Shown piece after piece: positions 28,759-36,351 of a DNA stretch of 64,000 bases. The DNA is taken from the NCBI RefSeq assembly GCF_029946505.1, contig NZ_JARZHG010000015.1, positions 186,001-250,000 on the forward strand. The letters are read 5' to 3'. How positions within the stretch are numbered: position 1 is the stretch's first letter; each line of letters begins with the position of its first letter. This DNA comes from Polyangium sp. y55x31. Its GTDB lineage: Bacteria; Myxococcota_A; Polyangia; Polyangiales; Polyangiaceae. Both the position numbers and the translations under genes were made by a program. Under the pieces are notes generated by a model. It had not been told where the DNA came from. It made no database searches and saw only the letters and a program-made list of their open reading frames with translations.

Positions 28759-29894
28759 CGCGACACGGCCTCGCCCACGATCTGTGCGATGCGCCCCGAA
28801 AAGCCGCTGAGCCCGCCCCAGCCGGCGACAGCCGGGTCGTCGGAGCCAGGGTCTAGGGTGGAGATGTCTTCCGTGATCACGCCGGTGTCGGTGCGATGGA
28901 AGTAGTAGGTGCGATATTGCTTCTGCAGGGCGGAGGTCAGGACATCCTTCAGGTGCTTCGTCGGGCGTTCGATGTTGAACACGCGGCAGAGCGCCTTGAC
29001 GCCGATCTTGGGATCGACCGCGGAGAGTTCGCGCAGGGCCCAGACGAGGTCCAGAATGACGGGGGAGTGCGTCGAGAGGATGACCCGATGATCACGCGCC
29101 AGTAGGTCCAGCACGAGGAGCCCGAAGCTGACAATGGCCTGGGGGTGAAGGCCCATCTCGGGCTCCTCGATGATGACGTCCTCCGTGGGCATGTGCGGGT
29201 ACAGGCCGAGCAGGAGCGGCGTGAACTCCCGCTGCCCCGCAGACCAAGCGCTATAAGGTAAGGCCGACTCGCTCCCGAAGGGCTTCAGTACGACACGCTT
29301 GCGCATCCCCTCCCTTTCCACCTTGAGCGTCGAGCCGACATAGATTGACGCGTCGACCACGGAGCCCAGCTCTGCCTTGAACCACTTCGGGCGTGGAAAA
29401 ATCGCGCCCTCGCGACCGAGTCCTCGCTCCATCGACAGACGAAGTGATTCGCTGAACTTTCGGATGGCGTATGGATCACCGCCTGCATAAGCCATGAATG
29501 GCTTGGGCCAGCCATCCTGGAGCACGAGGACACGTTGCGCCGGGATCAGGTACACCGTCTCTCTGGTATTGTCGATCGAATCCGGGACAGCAACACTCTT
29601 GAAATCGACACTTTCCCCGTCGCAAATGGCCACGGTCTTCTTCTGGATGACCTGCTCCAGTCCGCCGCCGAAATAAATGGAGCAGAAATCGCGAACAGGA
29701 TTGTCCCCCGAAAACCAGTCGAATCCGTATTGAAACAAATCGGCGGCAATCGCCCTCGCATCCTGGATCGCCTTGAAGAGCTGCACGAACAGGCTCTTGC
29801 CGGTGGCCTGCGGCCCCACGAGGACCGTGAGGTCCCCGAACTCGACATCACCTTCCTTGATAGGGCCGAACGCCCGGACTTGCAGCCGCTTCAT
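28755..29894 (-). CDS. AAA/ABC-type ATPase (AAA15/OLD-like)
   Basis: A 379-residue P-loop ATPase of the SMC/ABC-like AAA_15/AAA_21 group. Walker A is GPQATGKS (27-34), a signature-like AWSAGQREFTPLLLG follows, Walker B IIEEPEMGLHP is near 240-250, and the switch histidine is in ILSTHSPVILD. There is no TOPRIM domain after the ATPase, unlike OLD nucleases. In other genomes such stand-alone ATPases paired with a small partner are often defence or toxin modules. ATG 29894 is chosen because the family N-terminus MKRLQVRAFGPIKEG begins there. GC is visibly lower than in flanking genes (33/60 in 29581-29640, 32/60 in 29701-29760), suggesting acquisition. Confidence 0.85.
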   Translation of the reverse strand: MKRLQVRAFGPIKEGDVEFGDLTVLVGPQATGKSLFVQLFKAIQDARAIAADLFQYGFDWFSGDNPVRDFCSIYFGGGLEQVIQKKTVAICDGESVDFKSVAVPDSIDNTRETVYLIPAQRVLVLQDGWPKPFMAYAGGDPYAIRKFSESLRLSMERGLGREGAIFPRPKWFKAELGSVVDASIYVGSTLKVEREGMRKRVVLKPFGSESALPYSAWSAGQREFTPLLLGLYPHMPTEDVIIEEPEMGLHPQAIVSFGLLVLDLLARDHRVILSTHSPVILDLVWALRELSAVDPKIGVKALCRVFNIERPTKHLKDVLTSALQKQYRTYYFHRTDTGVITEDISTLDPGSDDPAVAGWGGLSGFSGRIAQIVGEAVSR

Positions 29895-29916
29895 GGTTGC
29901 CTGTGCGCAGGCAACC
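29895..29916. promoter_or_regulatory. 22-bp palindrome abutting the ATPase start codon
   Basis: GGTTGCCTG and CAGGCAACC are perfect 9-bp arms around TGCG. The palindrome ends at the base directly before the ATPase ATG (29894, minus strand), where the ribosome site should be. It could be an operator or an RNA hairpin that hides the translation start. I see no alternative Shine-Dalgarno. Confidence 0.65.
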
Positions 29917-30002
29917 ACAAGTCCGCGGATCGGTCAACGATCCCACGGGAGCACGGGGCGGGCGCCGTTCCACCTCGAACCCGCCCCGGCCAGTCCGTCT
30001 CC

Positions 30003-30638
30003 TCAGCCTTCCGCGCCGTCTTCCGCACTCTCGTCCCCCCCGCTCGCCGCGCGCAGGTGGATTCGCTTGTATTCTTTCGACGACGGCCCGTGCACCTCGC
30101 GCACGACGCGCTTGAACGAGAGATACTTCTCGTAGGCGGGCCCGTACGCCGTCGCGCGCGCGTGTTTTGCATTGGCGAGCGCCGTGTTCGCCTCGACCGA
30201 TTCGCGGATTTCCTTGATCACCATGGGCGCGCGCTGGCCGAATTCGCCGTTCACGATCTCGTCGGCCCACGGCGTCCCCACGTGATCGTCGATGGCGTCG
30301 AGCAGCTCTTCGAGCGCGTTGACCTTGTCGGTGTCGGTCGGCTGCCGCTTGAGGGTATCGGGCACTGCCAACGTGGGCACGTAGGCCAATGCGACGGCGC
30401 GCGCCTCGCGATAAGGTTGGTCGATCGATACGAGCGCGGCATTCGCCTCCGCCCCCTCCTTGCCCGCCGCGCTCTCCCCCGCGAGGACGGACTTGTGCGC
30501 GGTGAGAAACGCCTCCGCCGACCCCTTCAAGACGTCCGCATACACCCGCCCCACCACCGGCCGCGCACCCGCGTCCGTACCGAGCTCCTGGCATCGCGTG
30601 AGAATCCGGTAGAAACGCTTGTAGTCGATCGCACCCAT
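30003..30638 (-). CDS. Hypothetical helical protein
   Basis: A 211-residue soluble, mostly helical protein rich in Ala, Glu and Lys, not recognised. No signal peptide, transmembrane helix or catalytic motif is visible; the middle (VNALEELLDAIDDHVG) and C-terminal part (YEKYLSFKRVVREVHG) look like long helices, and the tail is acidic. ATG 30638 has GGGAGG about 9 nt upstream. It stands alone between the ATPase module and a repeat-bearing gap. GC content returns to the genome's high level here. Confidence 0.65.
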   Translation of the reverse strand: MGAIDYKRFYRILTRCQELGTDAGARPVVGRVYADVLKGSAEAFLTAHKSVLAGESAAGKEGAEANAALVSIDQPYREARAVALAYVPTLAVPDTLKRQPTDTDKVNALEELLDAIDDHVGTPWADEIVNGEFGQRAPMVIKEIRESVEANTALANAKHARATAYGPAYEKYLSFKRVVREVHGPSSKEYKRIHLRAASGGDESAEDGAEG

Positions 30639-31146
30639 CAACCCATCCTCCCGACCGAGCGGTGTACGCTGGTTCGGTGTGGACGGTATCAGAAGAACCG
30701 TGAGCCAGGGGGCGGAACCGTACGGCTGTACACGATCGGCGCGGAGACGCTCCCGAGGTCAGGGCGGACGTGCAGGGAGCGCGGCGGGGTGCGCACGAGC
30801 GGAACGCGGCCGCGTGCAAGGAAAACGCTCGTCTGTGGGAGAAAACCGCTCACGCGCGAGGAGCAAAACGCAAACCCGTAGGAGCGAAGCGCAATCCTGT
30901 AGGAGCAAAACGCAAACCCGTAGGAAGGTCGGCGTGTGATGTAGCTATCTTTACTCGACGCGTAGGAAGGAAACGCGCGGAGGCGGTGGGCGAACGGCAC
31001 GGGCGTTCGAAGCGCAGGCGCGTCGGTTTGTTGCGAGCGGTTTCGTGAAGGGCCGGGGCGATGTCGTGTGGCCCGGAGCGCTTCGGGAGGGGTCGTCGAC
31101 GGGTCGGGATACGCTCGGGGTGGCCGGAGGAGGCGCAGACCCCTCT
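30639..31146. other. 500-bp gap without a recognised gene
   Basis: Between the hypothetical protein and the Cys-rich lipoprotein pair. The frames that cross it on both strands are Arg/Lys- or Pro-rich with no family resemblance. The only structure I see is the 21-bp tandem repeat at 30857-30925. Confidence 0.5.
30857..30925. repeat. Tandem 21-bp repeat, three copies plus a fragment
   Basis: Units at 30857-30877, 30878-30898 and 30899-30919 share the pattern GTAGGAGC(A/G)AA(A/G)CGCAA; a partial fourth copy (GTAGGA) ends at 30925. Copies 1 and 3 differ only in their first two bases, copy 2 is more divergent. The period is a multiple of three, so it reads as heptapeptides in every frame, but I do not think it is translated. 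Confidence 0.85.
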
Positions 31147-31455
31147 TCACTTCTTGAACGGGGGGCGCGTCGGCGTCGGGTCCGTTTCGGCGGTCTTGCA
31201 CCGCTCGAAGTCGTACGGGTTGCCCTCGTTGCAGAAGATCAAATTGTCGAAGCAGCAAGCGGGGCAATAGTGCTCCTCGCCTCGTTCGATGCAGCCCTGA
31301 TAGCACTTGTTGGTCGGCTCGTGACACTCTTCACGGACGCGGGCGCGCCCCGCGTCATTCGTGTTCGACGAAGGCTTGCTCGAAGAACCCTCGCAACCGG
31401 CGAGCAGCGCCAGGAACCATGGGAGCATCACGAGCGTGGTTCGATGCGTGCTCAT
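31147..31455 (-). CDS. Small Cys-rich lipoprotein (paralogue 2)
   Basis: A 102-residue exported lipoprotein: signal peptide ending LLAGC, Ser/Asn-rich linker, then eight or more Cys in CHEPTNKCYQGCIERG and YCPACCFDNLIFC. The Cys spacing (C...C, then C..CC) resembles that of the gene just upstream, so the two look like diverged tandem duplicates. ATG 31455 is chosen from the signal peptide and GGGAG upstream; the longer frame to 31608 lies inside the paralogue. Probably a secreted disulfide-stabilised protein; function unknown. Confidence 0.72.
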   Translation of the reverse strand: MSTHRTTLVMLPWFLALLAGCEGSSSKPSSNTNDAGRARVREECHEPTNKCYQGCIERGEEHYCPACCFDNLIFCNEGNPYDFERCKTAETDPTPTRPPFKK

Positions 31456-31459
31456 GCCA

Positions 31460-31702
31460 CTAGTCTCCCTTGTCCGGGCAACTGTAAAAGCTGTACCAGC
31501 CGGCGTCGGAGCTGCAAGCGGCGGCGTTTTCGTTGCAACAATCGTTGCACGCGGAGCCAGCGCCGGCTTTCGCGCAGCTGTTATGGCAGGCAAACGCCTT
31601 CCGCTCACAGGGTCCCCTCGCAGGCGTGTCAGGGTCGTCCGAACACCCGCCCGCCACCATCACGACCCATACCCACAGGACCAGCGCGCAAGCCTTCCGC
31701 AT
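31460..31702 (-). CDS. Small Cys-rich lipoprotein (paralogue 1)
   Basis: An 80-residue lipoprotein: signal peptide LVLWVWVVMVAGGC (lipobox AGGC), then a compact Cys-rich domain (FACHNSCAKAG ... CNDCCNENAAACSS ... YSCPDKGD). It resembles the following gene in Cys pattern and is separated from it by only 4 nt, so the pair form a two-gene operon. Both occupy the same strand as the Fur-family gene upstream, 89 nt away. No function is known. Confidence 0.72.
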   Translation of the reverse strand: MRKACALVLWVWVVMVAGGCSDDPDTPARGPCERKAFACHNSCAKAGAGSACNDCCNENAAACSSDAGWYSFYSCPDKGD

Positions 31703-31791
31703 GGCGCCCTGCTGTACTCACTCCCCCTCGCCGGCACCAAATCTTGCGCTTACTGCACCCTCACTCGCTTCCGCCCGAGGCCCGACCCCCC

Positions 31792-32238
31792 TCACGCGCA
31801 CCGATCACACGTCCCGCGGAACTGGATCTCCAGCCCCTTCTTGCGCAGCGCCCGCGGGATACCGCGTGCTGGCTTCACCTCGACGATCTCGTCGGGCAGG
31901 CATGCCACCTCGCCGCAACTGTTGCAGACGAAGTGCGGGTGCGTCCCGCTGTCGTGCTCGCCCCCTTCGCGCACCAGCTCGAAACGCCAGACGTGGTCGC
32001 CCACGTCGGTGCGTCGCACCAGGCCGACCTCCGTCAGGTCGATCAGGTTGCGGTAGATCGTCGCGCGGTCCCAGCCCTCGGGCGCGAGCTCGGCGCACAG
32101 ATCGCCGTGGCTCACCGGCGTCTTCTGGGCGAGCAGCCGCCGCAGCACGGCCAGGCGGGGAGCCGTCGCGCGCAGGCCCTTGTTCCGGACGAGCGACCGC
32201 AGCTCGTCGATGCTGGGAGGGTCGGTCGAGCGCGCCAT
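31792..32238 (-). CDS. Fur-family transcriptional regulator (PerR/Fur/Zur group)
   Basis: A 148-residue metal-dependent repressor. The N-terminal winged helix has GLRATAPRLAVLRRLL and the DNA-recognition region RATIYRNLIDLTEVGLV. The dimerisation domain has the regulatory His set (HPHFVCNSCGEVACLP) and two CxxC pairs (CNSC, CDRC) for structural zinc. This suits PerR- or Fur-like sensing of iron, manganese or peroxide; Zur is less likely but possible. The divergent neighbour is a DUF4139 protein, not a transporter, so the regulon is not evident. A short palindrome lies just upstream (32252-32267). Confidence 0.9.
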   Translation of the reverse strand: MARSTDPPSIDELRSLVRNKGLRATAPRLAVLRRLLAQKTPVSHGDLCAELAPEGWDRATIYRNLIDLTEVGLVRRTDVGDHVWRFELVREGGEHDSGTHPHFVCNSCGEVACLPDEIVEVKPARGIPRALRKKGLEIQFRGTCDRCA

Positions 32239-32251
32239 GCCTGTTCCCTAC

Positions 32252-32267
32252 CCCGACCACGGTCGGG
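32252..32267. promoter_or_regulatory. Short palindrome upstream of the Fur-family gene
   Basis: CCCGAC and GTCGGG arms around CACG, 13 nt upstream of the regulator's start codon. It could be an autoregulatory operator, but it does not look like a classic Fur or PerR box, which is AT-rich. Short palindromes are common by chance in such GC-rich DNA. Confidence 0.3.
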
Positions 32268-32470
32268 TCGCAATGGGGACCGAGGAGAAGGAGCAACACG
32301 GATGCTGTTGCAGATGTCCACCCCGTGTAAGGAGATGGCCCCGTCGCCGTTCTTTCTGTCTCGAACCCGCGAGACGCGGTTTACCATCTTCAGATCGTTG
32401 GGGCGGGTCGTTCGTCGAAGGGCCTTCGGCGCGCCGCGCCTCCTGCTGGCTCGCACGTAGAGGTCTCCCG

Positions 32471-34735
32471 ATGAGAAAGATTCTGGTTCCGCTCGCGCTT
32501 CTGTGGCTCGCCGGATGTGCCAAGACGACGACCTTCGTCAAGAGCGACACCACGCTCGGACGCGTGGTCGTCTACCGCAACGGCATCGCCTACTTCGAGC
32601 GCTACGCCGAGATCGACGGTGACTCGCTCCGGCTCAGCGTGCCGGGGGACAAGATCGACGATTTTTTGAAGTCACTCACCGTGATCGACGCGACCACGGG
32701 CAAACCCGCGCCCGTCGCGTACCCGACCTCCGGCTCGGCGTTCGTCGGCCAGGAGAACAACAACCAGCAGAACTACCAGAACCAGCAGTACGGCGGCGGC
32801 AGCCTCGTCAACATGGAGATCCAGCTCCAGGGGCCGAAGCCGCACAAGCTCCTGCTCTCGTACGTGACCGAGGCCCCGTCCTGGAAGCCGAGCTACCGCG
32901 TCTCCGTCGGCAAGGACAGCAAGATGAAGGTCGAGGCGTGGGCCATCGTCGACAACACCTCCGGCGAGGACTGGAACAAGGTGAAGCTCGGCGTCGGGTC
33001 GAGCTCGGCGCTCTCCTTCCGCTTCGATCTGCGCTCGGTCCGCATGGTCCAGCGCGAAACTTTGCAGACCAACGATCTCTTCGCGCAGGCGCCTCCCATG
33101 GGCGGCTCGACGTATGCGGGGCAGCCGGTGCTCCCGGGCGGGGGCCTTTCCCCGGGCAAACGCGTGGTCGCAGAGCTCGACGACTCGCGGCTCGCGGACG
33201 CGACCACCGCGGCACATGACGGGGGGGAAGAGCGCACGATGACGAGGACGCAGTCGTCGTTCGACAAGAAGGGCAGCGCGGGCGGCCCGACGGGCGGGCT
33301 CGGGGCCCTCGGCGGCGGCGGCGGGGGCAGGCGCGCGACCAACAGCGCGCCCGCGACGAAGGCGCCGGCGCGCGAGCCGCCGATGGTCGACAACAAACCG
33401 AGGGACACCTCCGGGCTCGATCGGCTGGCTGCGCAGTACAAGAATTCGCGGCGGCAGGTGGTCGTCGAGGGGTATGCCGACGGGCGCGACGGCGACAAGT
33501 ACGGCGCGTCGCTCGAACGCGCGAACCGCGCCCGCGAGCAGCTCATCCGCGCCGGGCTCGATCCTTCGCAGGTCGTCGCCGTGGGCAACGGCATACAAGC
33601 GGGCCGCGCGGGCGGCGTGCGGATCGTCGAGGCGCCGGAAGAGGTGCAACAAGGGCAGATGCAAAATACGGCGACCCTCGATCCAGGAGCGGCGCCGGCG
33701 AGCGCCGAGCCGATCGGCACGTCGCACTTCGAGTCGCCCACGCCGATGACGGTGCCGCGCCTGACGAGCGCGATGGTGTCGATCCTGAGCGAGGAGACCG
33801 AGGGCGGCTTCGTGTATTTCTACGATCCGGAGAGCGCGCGCGGAAACACGACGTTCCCGTTCCGCGCGGTGCGCCTCAAGAACCCCACGGACTCGGTGCT
33901 GGAGAGCGGGCCCGTGACCGTGTTCGGCGAGGGCCGGTTCATCGGCGAGGGCATGAGTGATCCGATCCCGGCGCGCTCGTTTGCGTTCGTGCCGTTCGCG
34001 CTCGATCGGCAAATCGTGGTGGAGCGCAAGGACGATACGCGCGACGAGATCGCCCGCATCCTCAGCGTGCAGCGCGGCGTGTTCTCCACGGAGGTCCGGC
34101 ACACGAAGAAGAAGACGCTCGTCATGACGAACCGCCTTCAGGACAAGGCGACGGTGTACGTGCGGCACACGGTCGCGCCCGGATTCAAGCTGGCGAAGGC
34201 GCCGCAGTCGCAGGAGCGGTTTGGCGAGTCGTATCTCTTCAAGATCGAGATCCCGGCGGGCGCGAAGGTCGAGGTCGACATCGAGGAGGAGACGCCGCTC
34301 TTCAAGAGCACCGACATCCGCAGCACGGTGGGGATGGAGATGGTGCGCGTGCACCTCTCGAGCGCCGCGGCCGCGGGTCCGCTGAAGGAGTCGGTGACGA
34401 AGCTGCTCGAGCTGCAGAAGGAGATGGCGAACCTCGAACAACGCATCACCACCTCACGCGAGCAGATGGCCGAATACCGGCAGCGCCTCGACGAGCTGCA
34501 CGCGCAGATCGTGACGCTGAAGGTCGTGAAGAGCGGCGGCCCGCTGATGCAGAGCCTCGAAAAGAAGATGCAAGAGGTGAGCGATCGGATCTCGAAGGCC
34601 ACGATCGATCTCGTCGCGCTTCAAGAGAAGCTGATGCTCGCGCGCATCCGCTTCCAGGACGGCGTCTCCGAGCTCTCGCTGGAAAAGGAGACGGCGGGTT
34701 CGGCTGCGAAAGACGGTTCGACCACCAAGATCTAG
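32471..34735 (+). CDS. DUF4139 lipoprotein with embedded OmpA-like segment
   Basis: A 754-residue lipoprotein (signal peptide LALLWLAGC). The N-terminal part (GRVVVYRNGIAYFERYAEI, APSWKPSYRV) and the C-terminal part (IEIPAGAKVEVDIEEETP) belong to the DUF4139/mucoidy-inhibitor-like family, which folds as beta domains with coiled-coil helices; a coiled coil is visible near the C-terminus (QKEMANLEQRITTSREQMAE). In the middle, around residues 315-395, is an OmpA-like stretch (VVVEGYADGRDG ... ERANRAREQLIRAGL ... VVAVGNG) between Gly/Pro-rich linkers, which could bind peptidoglycan. ATG 32471 has AGAGG upstream. Divergent from the Fur-family gene. Role unknown. Confidence 0.78.
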   Translation: MRKILVPLALLWLAGCAKTTTFVKSDTTLGRVVVYRNGIAYFERYAEIDGDSLRLSVPGDKIDDFLKSLTVIDATTGKPAPVAYPTSGSAFVGQENNNQQNYQNQQYGGGSLVNMEIQLQGPKPHKLLLSYVTEAPSWKPSYRVSVGKDSKMKVEAWAIVDNTSGEDWNKVKLGVGSSSALSFRFDLRSVRMVQRETLQTNDLFAQAPPMGGSTYAGQPVLPGGGLSPGKRVVAELDDSRLADATTAAHDGGEERTMTRTQSSFDKKGSAGGPTGGLGALGGGGGGRRATNSAPATKAPAREPPMVDNKPRDTSGLDRLAAQYKNSRRQVVVEGYADGRDGDKYGASLERANRAREQLIRAGLDPSQVVAVGNGIQAGRAGGVRIVEAPEEVQQGQMQNTATLDPGAAPASAEPIGTSHFESPTPMTVPRLTSAMVSILSEETEGGFVYFYDPESARGNTTFPFRAVRLKNPTDSVLESGPVTVFGEGRFIGEGMSDPIPARSFAFVPFALDRQIVVERKDDTRDEIARILSVQRGVFSTEVRHTKKKTLVMTNRLQDKATVYVRHTVAPGFKLAKAPQSQERFGESYLFKIEIPAGAKVEVDIEEETPLFKSTDIRSTVGMEMVRVHLSSAAAAGPLKESVTKLLELQKEMANLEQRITTSREQMAEYRQRLDELHAQIVTLKVVKSGGPLMQSLEKKMQEVSDRISKATIDLVALQEKLMLARIRFQDGVSELSLEKETAGSAAKDGSTTKI

Positions 34736-34820
34736 CGCCGAGAGGTGCGAAGCCATCTTTACACCCTCTCCCGGAGGGCTGTACGCTCCGCCCTGACTTG
34801 CAACCAGGGACGGTGCACGG

Positions 34821-35849
34821 ATGAACCCAGGCGGTTACGGTGGCGGCGGCGGGGGATACCCGCCCGGCGGTGGTTATCCTCCCGGCGGTGGTTATCCGCC
34901 CGGCGGTGGTTATCCGCCCGGCGGTGGTGGGATGCCGCCTGCTGGTGGTGGAGGGGGCTGGGGGCCGCCTCCAGGCGGCGCGCCGCCTCCGGGTGGTGGA
35001 GGTGGTGGCTGGGGACAACCTCCGGCGGGCGCTCCGGGTATGGGTGCGTATGCGCCTCCGCAAGGTGGTTATGGACCGCCGCCCGGCATGCCGATGGGCA
35101 TGATGGGCGCGGGCGTGCCCGGCATCGGGCAGCGCGTCGTATTCAATGGCGACGGCGGCAAGCTCTTCGGCACGTACCTGCTCTTCGCGGTGGTGCCGAT
35201 GATCGTCGCTTACTTCATCATGGGCATCTTCTACGGCATCGGAATGGCCATCGAGAGCGCGGCGCGCACCGGTGGCGCCATCATGTTGCTGTTCTCGCTC
35301 GTCGGCGGGCTCATCATGTTCGCGGCCATCCTCGGGGCGTCCGTGATGTTCGCGAACAAGTTCTACGGCTTCTATTTCGAGGCCCTGCAGCTCGACGGTC
35401 AGCCCTGCCAGTACACGGGTACGCCGCAGGAGCTCGCGAAGGTGATGGTCATCAACGCGCTCCTCACGACGGTGACCTGCGGGGTCTACACGCCGTGGGC
35501 GATCGTGAAGACGAAGGAGTTCGTCGACAGCAAGGTGCTCGTGGGCGGGCAGCCGGGGCGGCTCACGTTCCACGGCGACCCGGCGTCCCTGCTCGGCACG
35601 TACATCCTCGGCATGATCCTCGTGTATTGCACGCTCGGGATCTACGGCCCCTGGTTCGCGAACAATATCTTCGCGTTCATGTGGGAGAACACGAAGCTCG
35701 ACGGCCGGGCCTACCAGTTCCGCAAGGATCCGGGCGGGTTCTTCGGGACGTACCTGCTCACGCTCATCCTGTCGGCGATCACCTGCAACATCTATTACCC
35801 CTGGGGCATCTGCAACATCCTCAAGTGGGAGGCGGAGCGCGTCGCCTGA
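34821..35849 (+). CDS. DUF898 (YjgN-like) membrane protein with Gly/Pro-rich N-terminus
   Basis: A 342-residue protein. The first 100 residues are Gly/Pro/Tyr-rich (PPGGGY repeats), and the rest is a DUF898/YjgN-like integral membrane domain with several helices (FAVVPMIVAYFIMGIFYGI; IMLLFSLVGGLIMFAAIL) and two copies of the F.G....L.GTY motif (FNGDGGKLFGTYLLF; FHGDPASLLGTYIL) plus a third near the end (GGFFGTYLLTLI). GPWFANNIFAF and TCNIYYPWGI are family-like. Function of the family is unknown. Cotranscribed with the DUF2752 gene 13 nt downstream. Confidence 0.85.
   Translation: MNPGGYGGGGGGYPPGGGYPPGGGYPPGGGYPPGGGGMPPAGGGGGWGPPPGGAPPPGGGGGGWGQPPAGAPGMGAYAPPQGGYGPPPGMPMGMMGAGVPGIGQRVVFNGDGGKLFGTYLLFAVVPMIVAYFIMGIFYGIGMAIESAARTGGAIMLLFSLVGGLIMFAAILGASVMFANKFYGFYFEALQLDGQPCQYTGTPQELAKVMVINALLTTVTCGVYTPWAIVKTKEFVDSKVLVGGQPGRLTFHGDPASLLGTYILGMILVYCTLGIYGPWFANNIFAFMWENTKLDGRAYQFRKDPGGFFGTYLLTLILSAITCNIYYPWGICNILKWEAERVA
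34860..34931. repeat. Four 18-bp coding repeats (PPGGGY)
   Basis: Units at 34860-34877, 34878-34895, 34896-34913 and 34914-34931 are nearly identical (CC[G/T]CCCGGCGGTGGTTAT, last copy altered at the end) and encode Pro-Pro-Gly-Gly-Gly-Tyr in the disordered N-terminus of the DUF898 protein. Such repeats can gain or lose copies by slippage. Confidence 0.9.
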
Positions 35850-35862
35850 CGCGCCCGACCGC

Positions 35863-36228
35863 ATGCGCGAGAGCGCCGCAAAACGGCTCCGCTTCGCCCT
35901 GCCGGCGCTCTCGATAGCCTCCCTCCTCGCCCTCCTCCCGCAATCCACCTGCATCCTCCGCCTCACGCTCGGGCTCCCCTGCCCCGCGTGTGGGCTCACG
36001 CGCGCGGCGCTCGCGCTCCTTCACCTCGATCTCGCGGCCGCGACCGCCTTTCATCCGCTCGCGCTTCCGCTCGCGCTCGTCGCAGTCGCCACCGTTTTCG
36101 CCGCGCTCTTCCTCGACGACGCGCGATGGAAACGGTTTGGCAGGGACGTCTCCGGCGGCAGCGGGGTCGCGCTCGTGATCGTGTGGGCGGTCCGGTTCCT
36201 CGGCCTGTTCGGCGGGCCCGTGCCCTGA
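35863..36228 (+). CDS. DUF2752 small membrane protein
   Basis: A 121-residue protein with about three transmembrane helices and the DUF2752 hallmark: LPCPACGLTRAALALLHLD followed by AFHPLALPLAL. The CPxCG motif faces the membrane start and may bind metal or form a disulfide. The family is widespread and uncharacterised, often next to DUF898 or TM2-like genes, as here. It starts 13 nt after the DUF898 stop. Confidence 0.87.
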   Translation: MRESAAKRLRFALPALSIASLLALLPQSTCILRLTLGLPCPACGLTRAALALLHLDLAAATAFHPLALPLALVAVATVFAALFLDDARWKRFGRDVSGGSGVALVIVWAVRFLGLFGGPVP

Positions 36229-36291
36229 CGTCACGCAGCGCGGCAAAGCGATTCCGCCAGAAAAATCCGCTCGGACGCGCGGCGCGTAAAC

Positions 36292-36324
36292 GCAGAAACG
36301 AGGGAATTTGCCCTTGTTTTCTGC
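36292..36324. promoter_or_regulatory. Inverted repeat upstream of the T6SS tip operon
   Basis: Left arm GCAGAAACGAGGG (36292-36304) and right arm CCCTTGTTTTCTGC (36311-36324) pair with one mismatch and one bulge around AATTTG. The segment is AT-richer than surroundings and lies 27 nt before the vgrG ATG. It could be an operator for the island or a terminator for the upstream DUF2752 unit; no T-run follows. Confidence 0.5.
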
Positions 36325-36351
36325 TCCGGCACGCGTGGTAGGATTACATTT

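Noticed and set aside
30689-31327. A minus-strand frame of about 210 codons through the 21-bp repeat.
   Set aside because: It is compositionally odd (SYGFAFCS repeats), has no ribosome site, and overlaps the Cys-rich lipoprotein in another frame.
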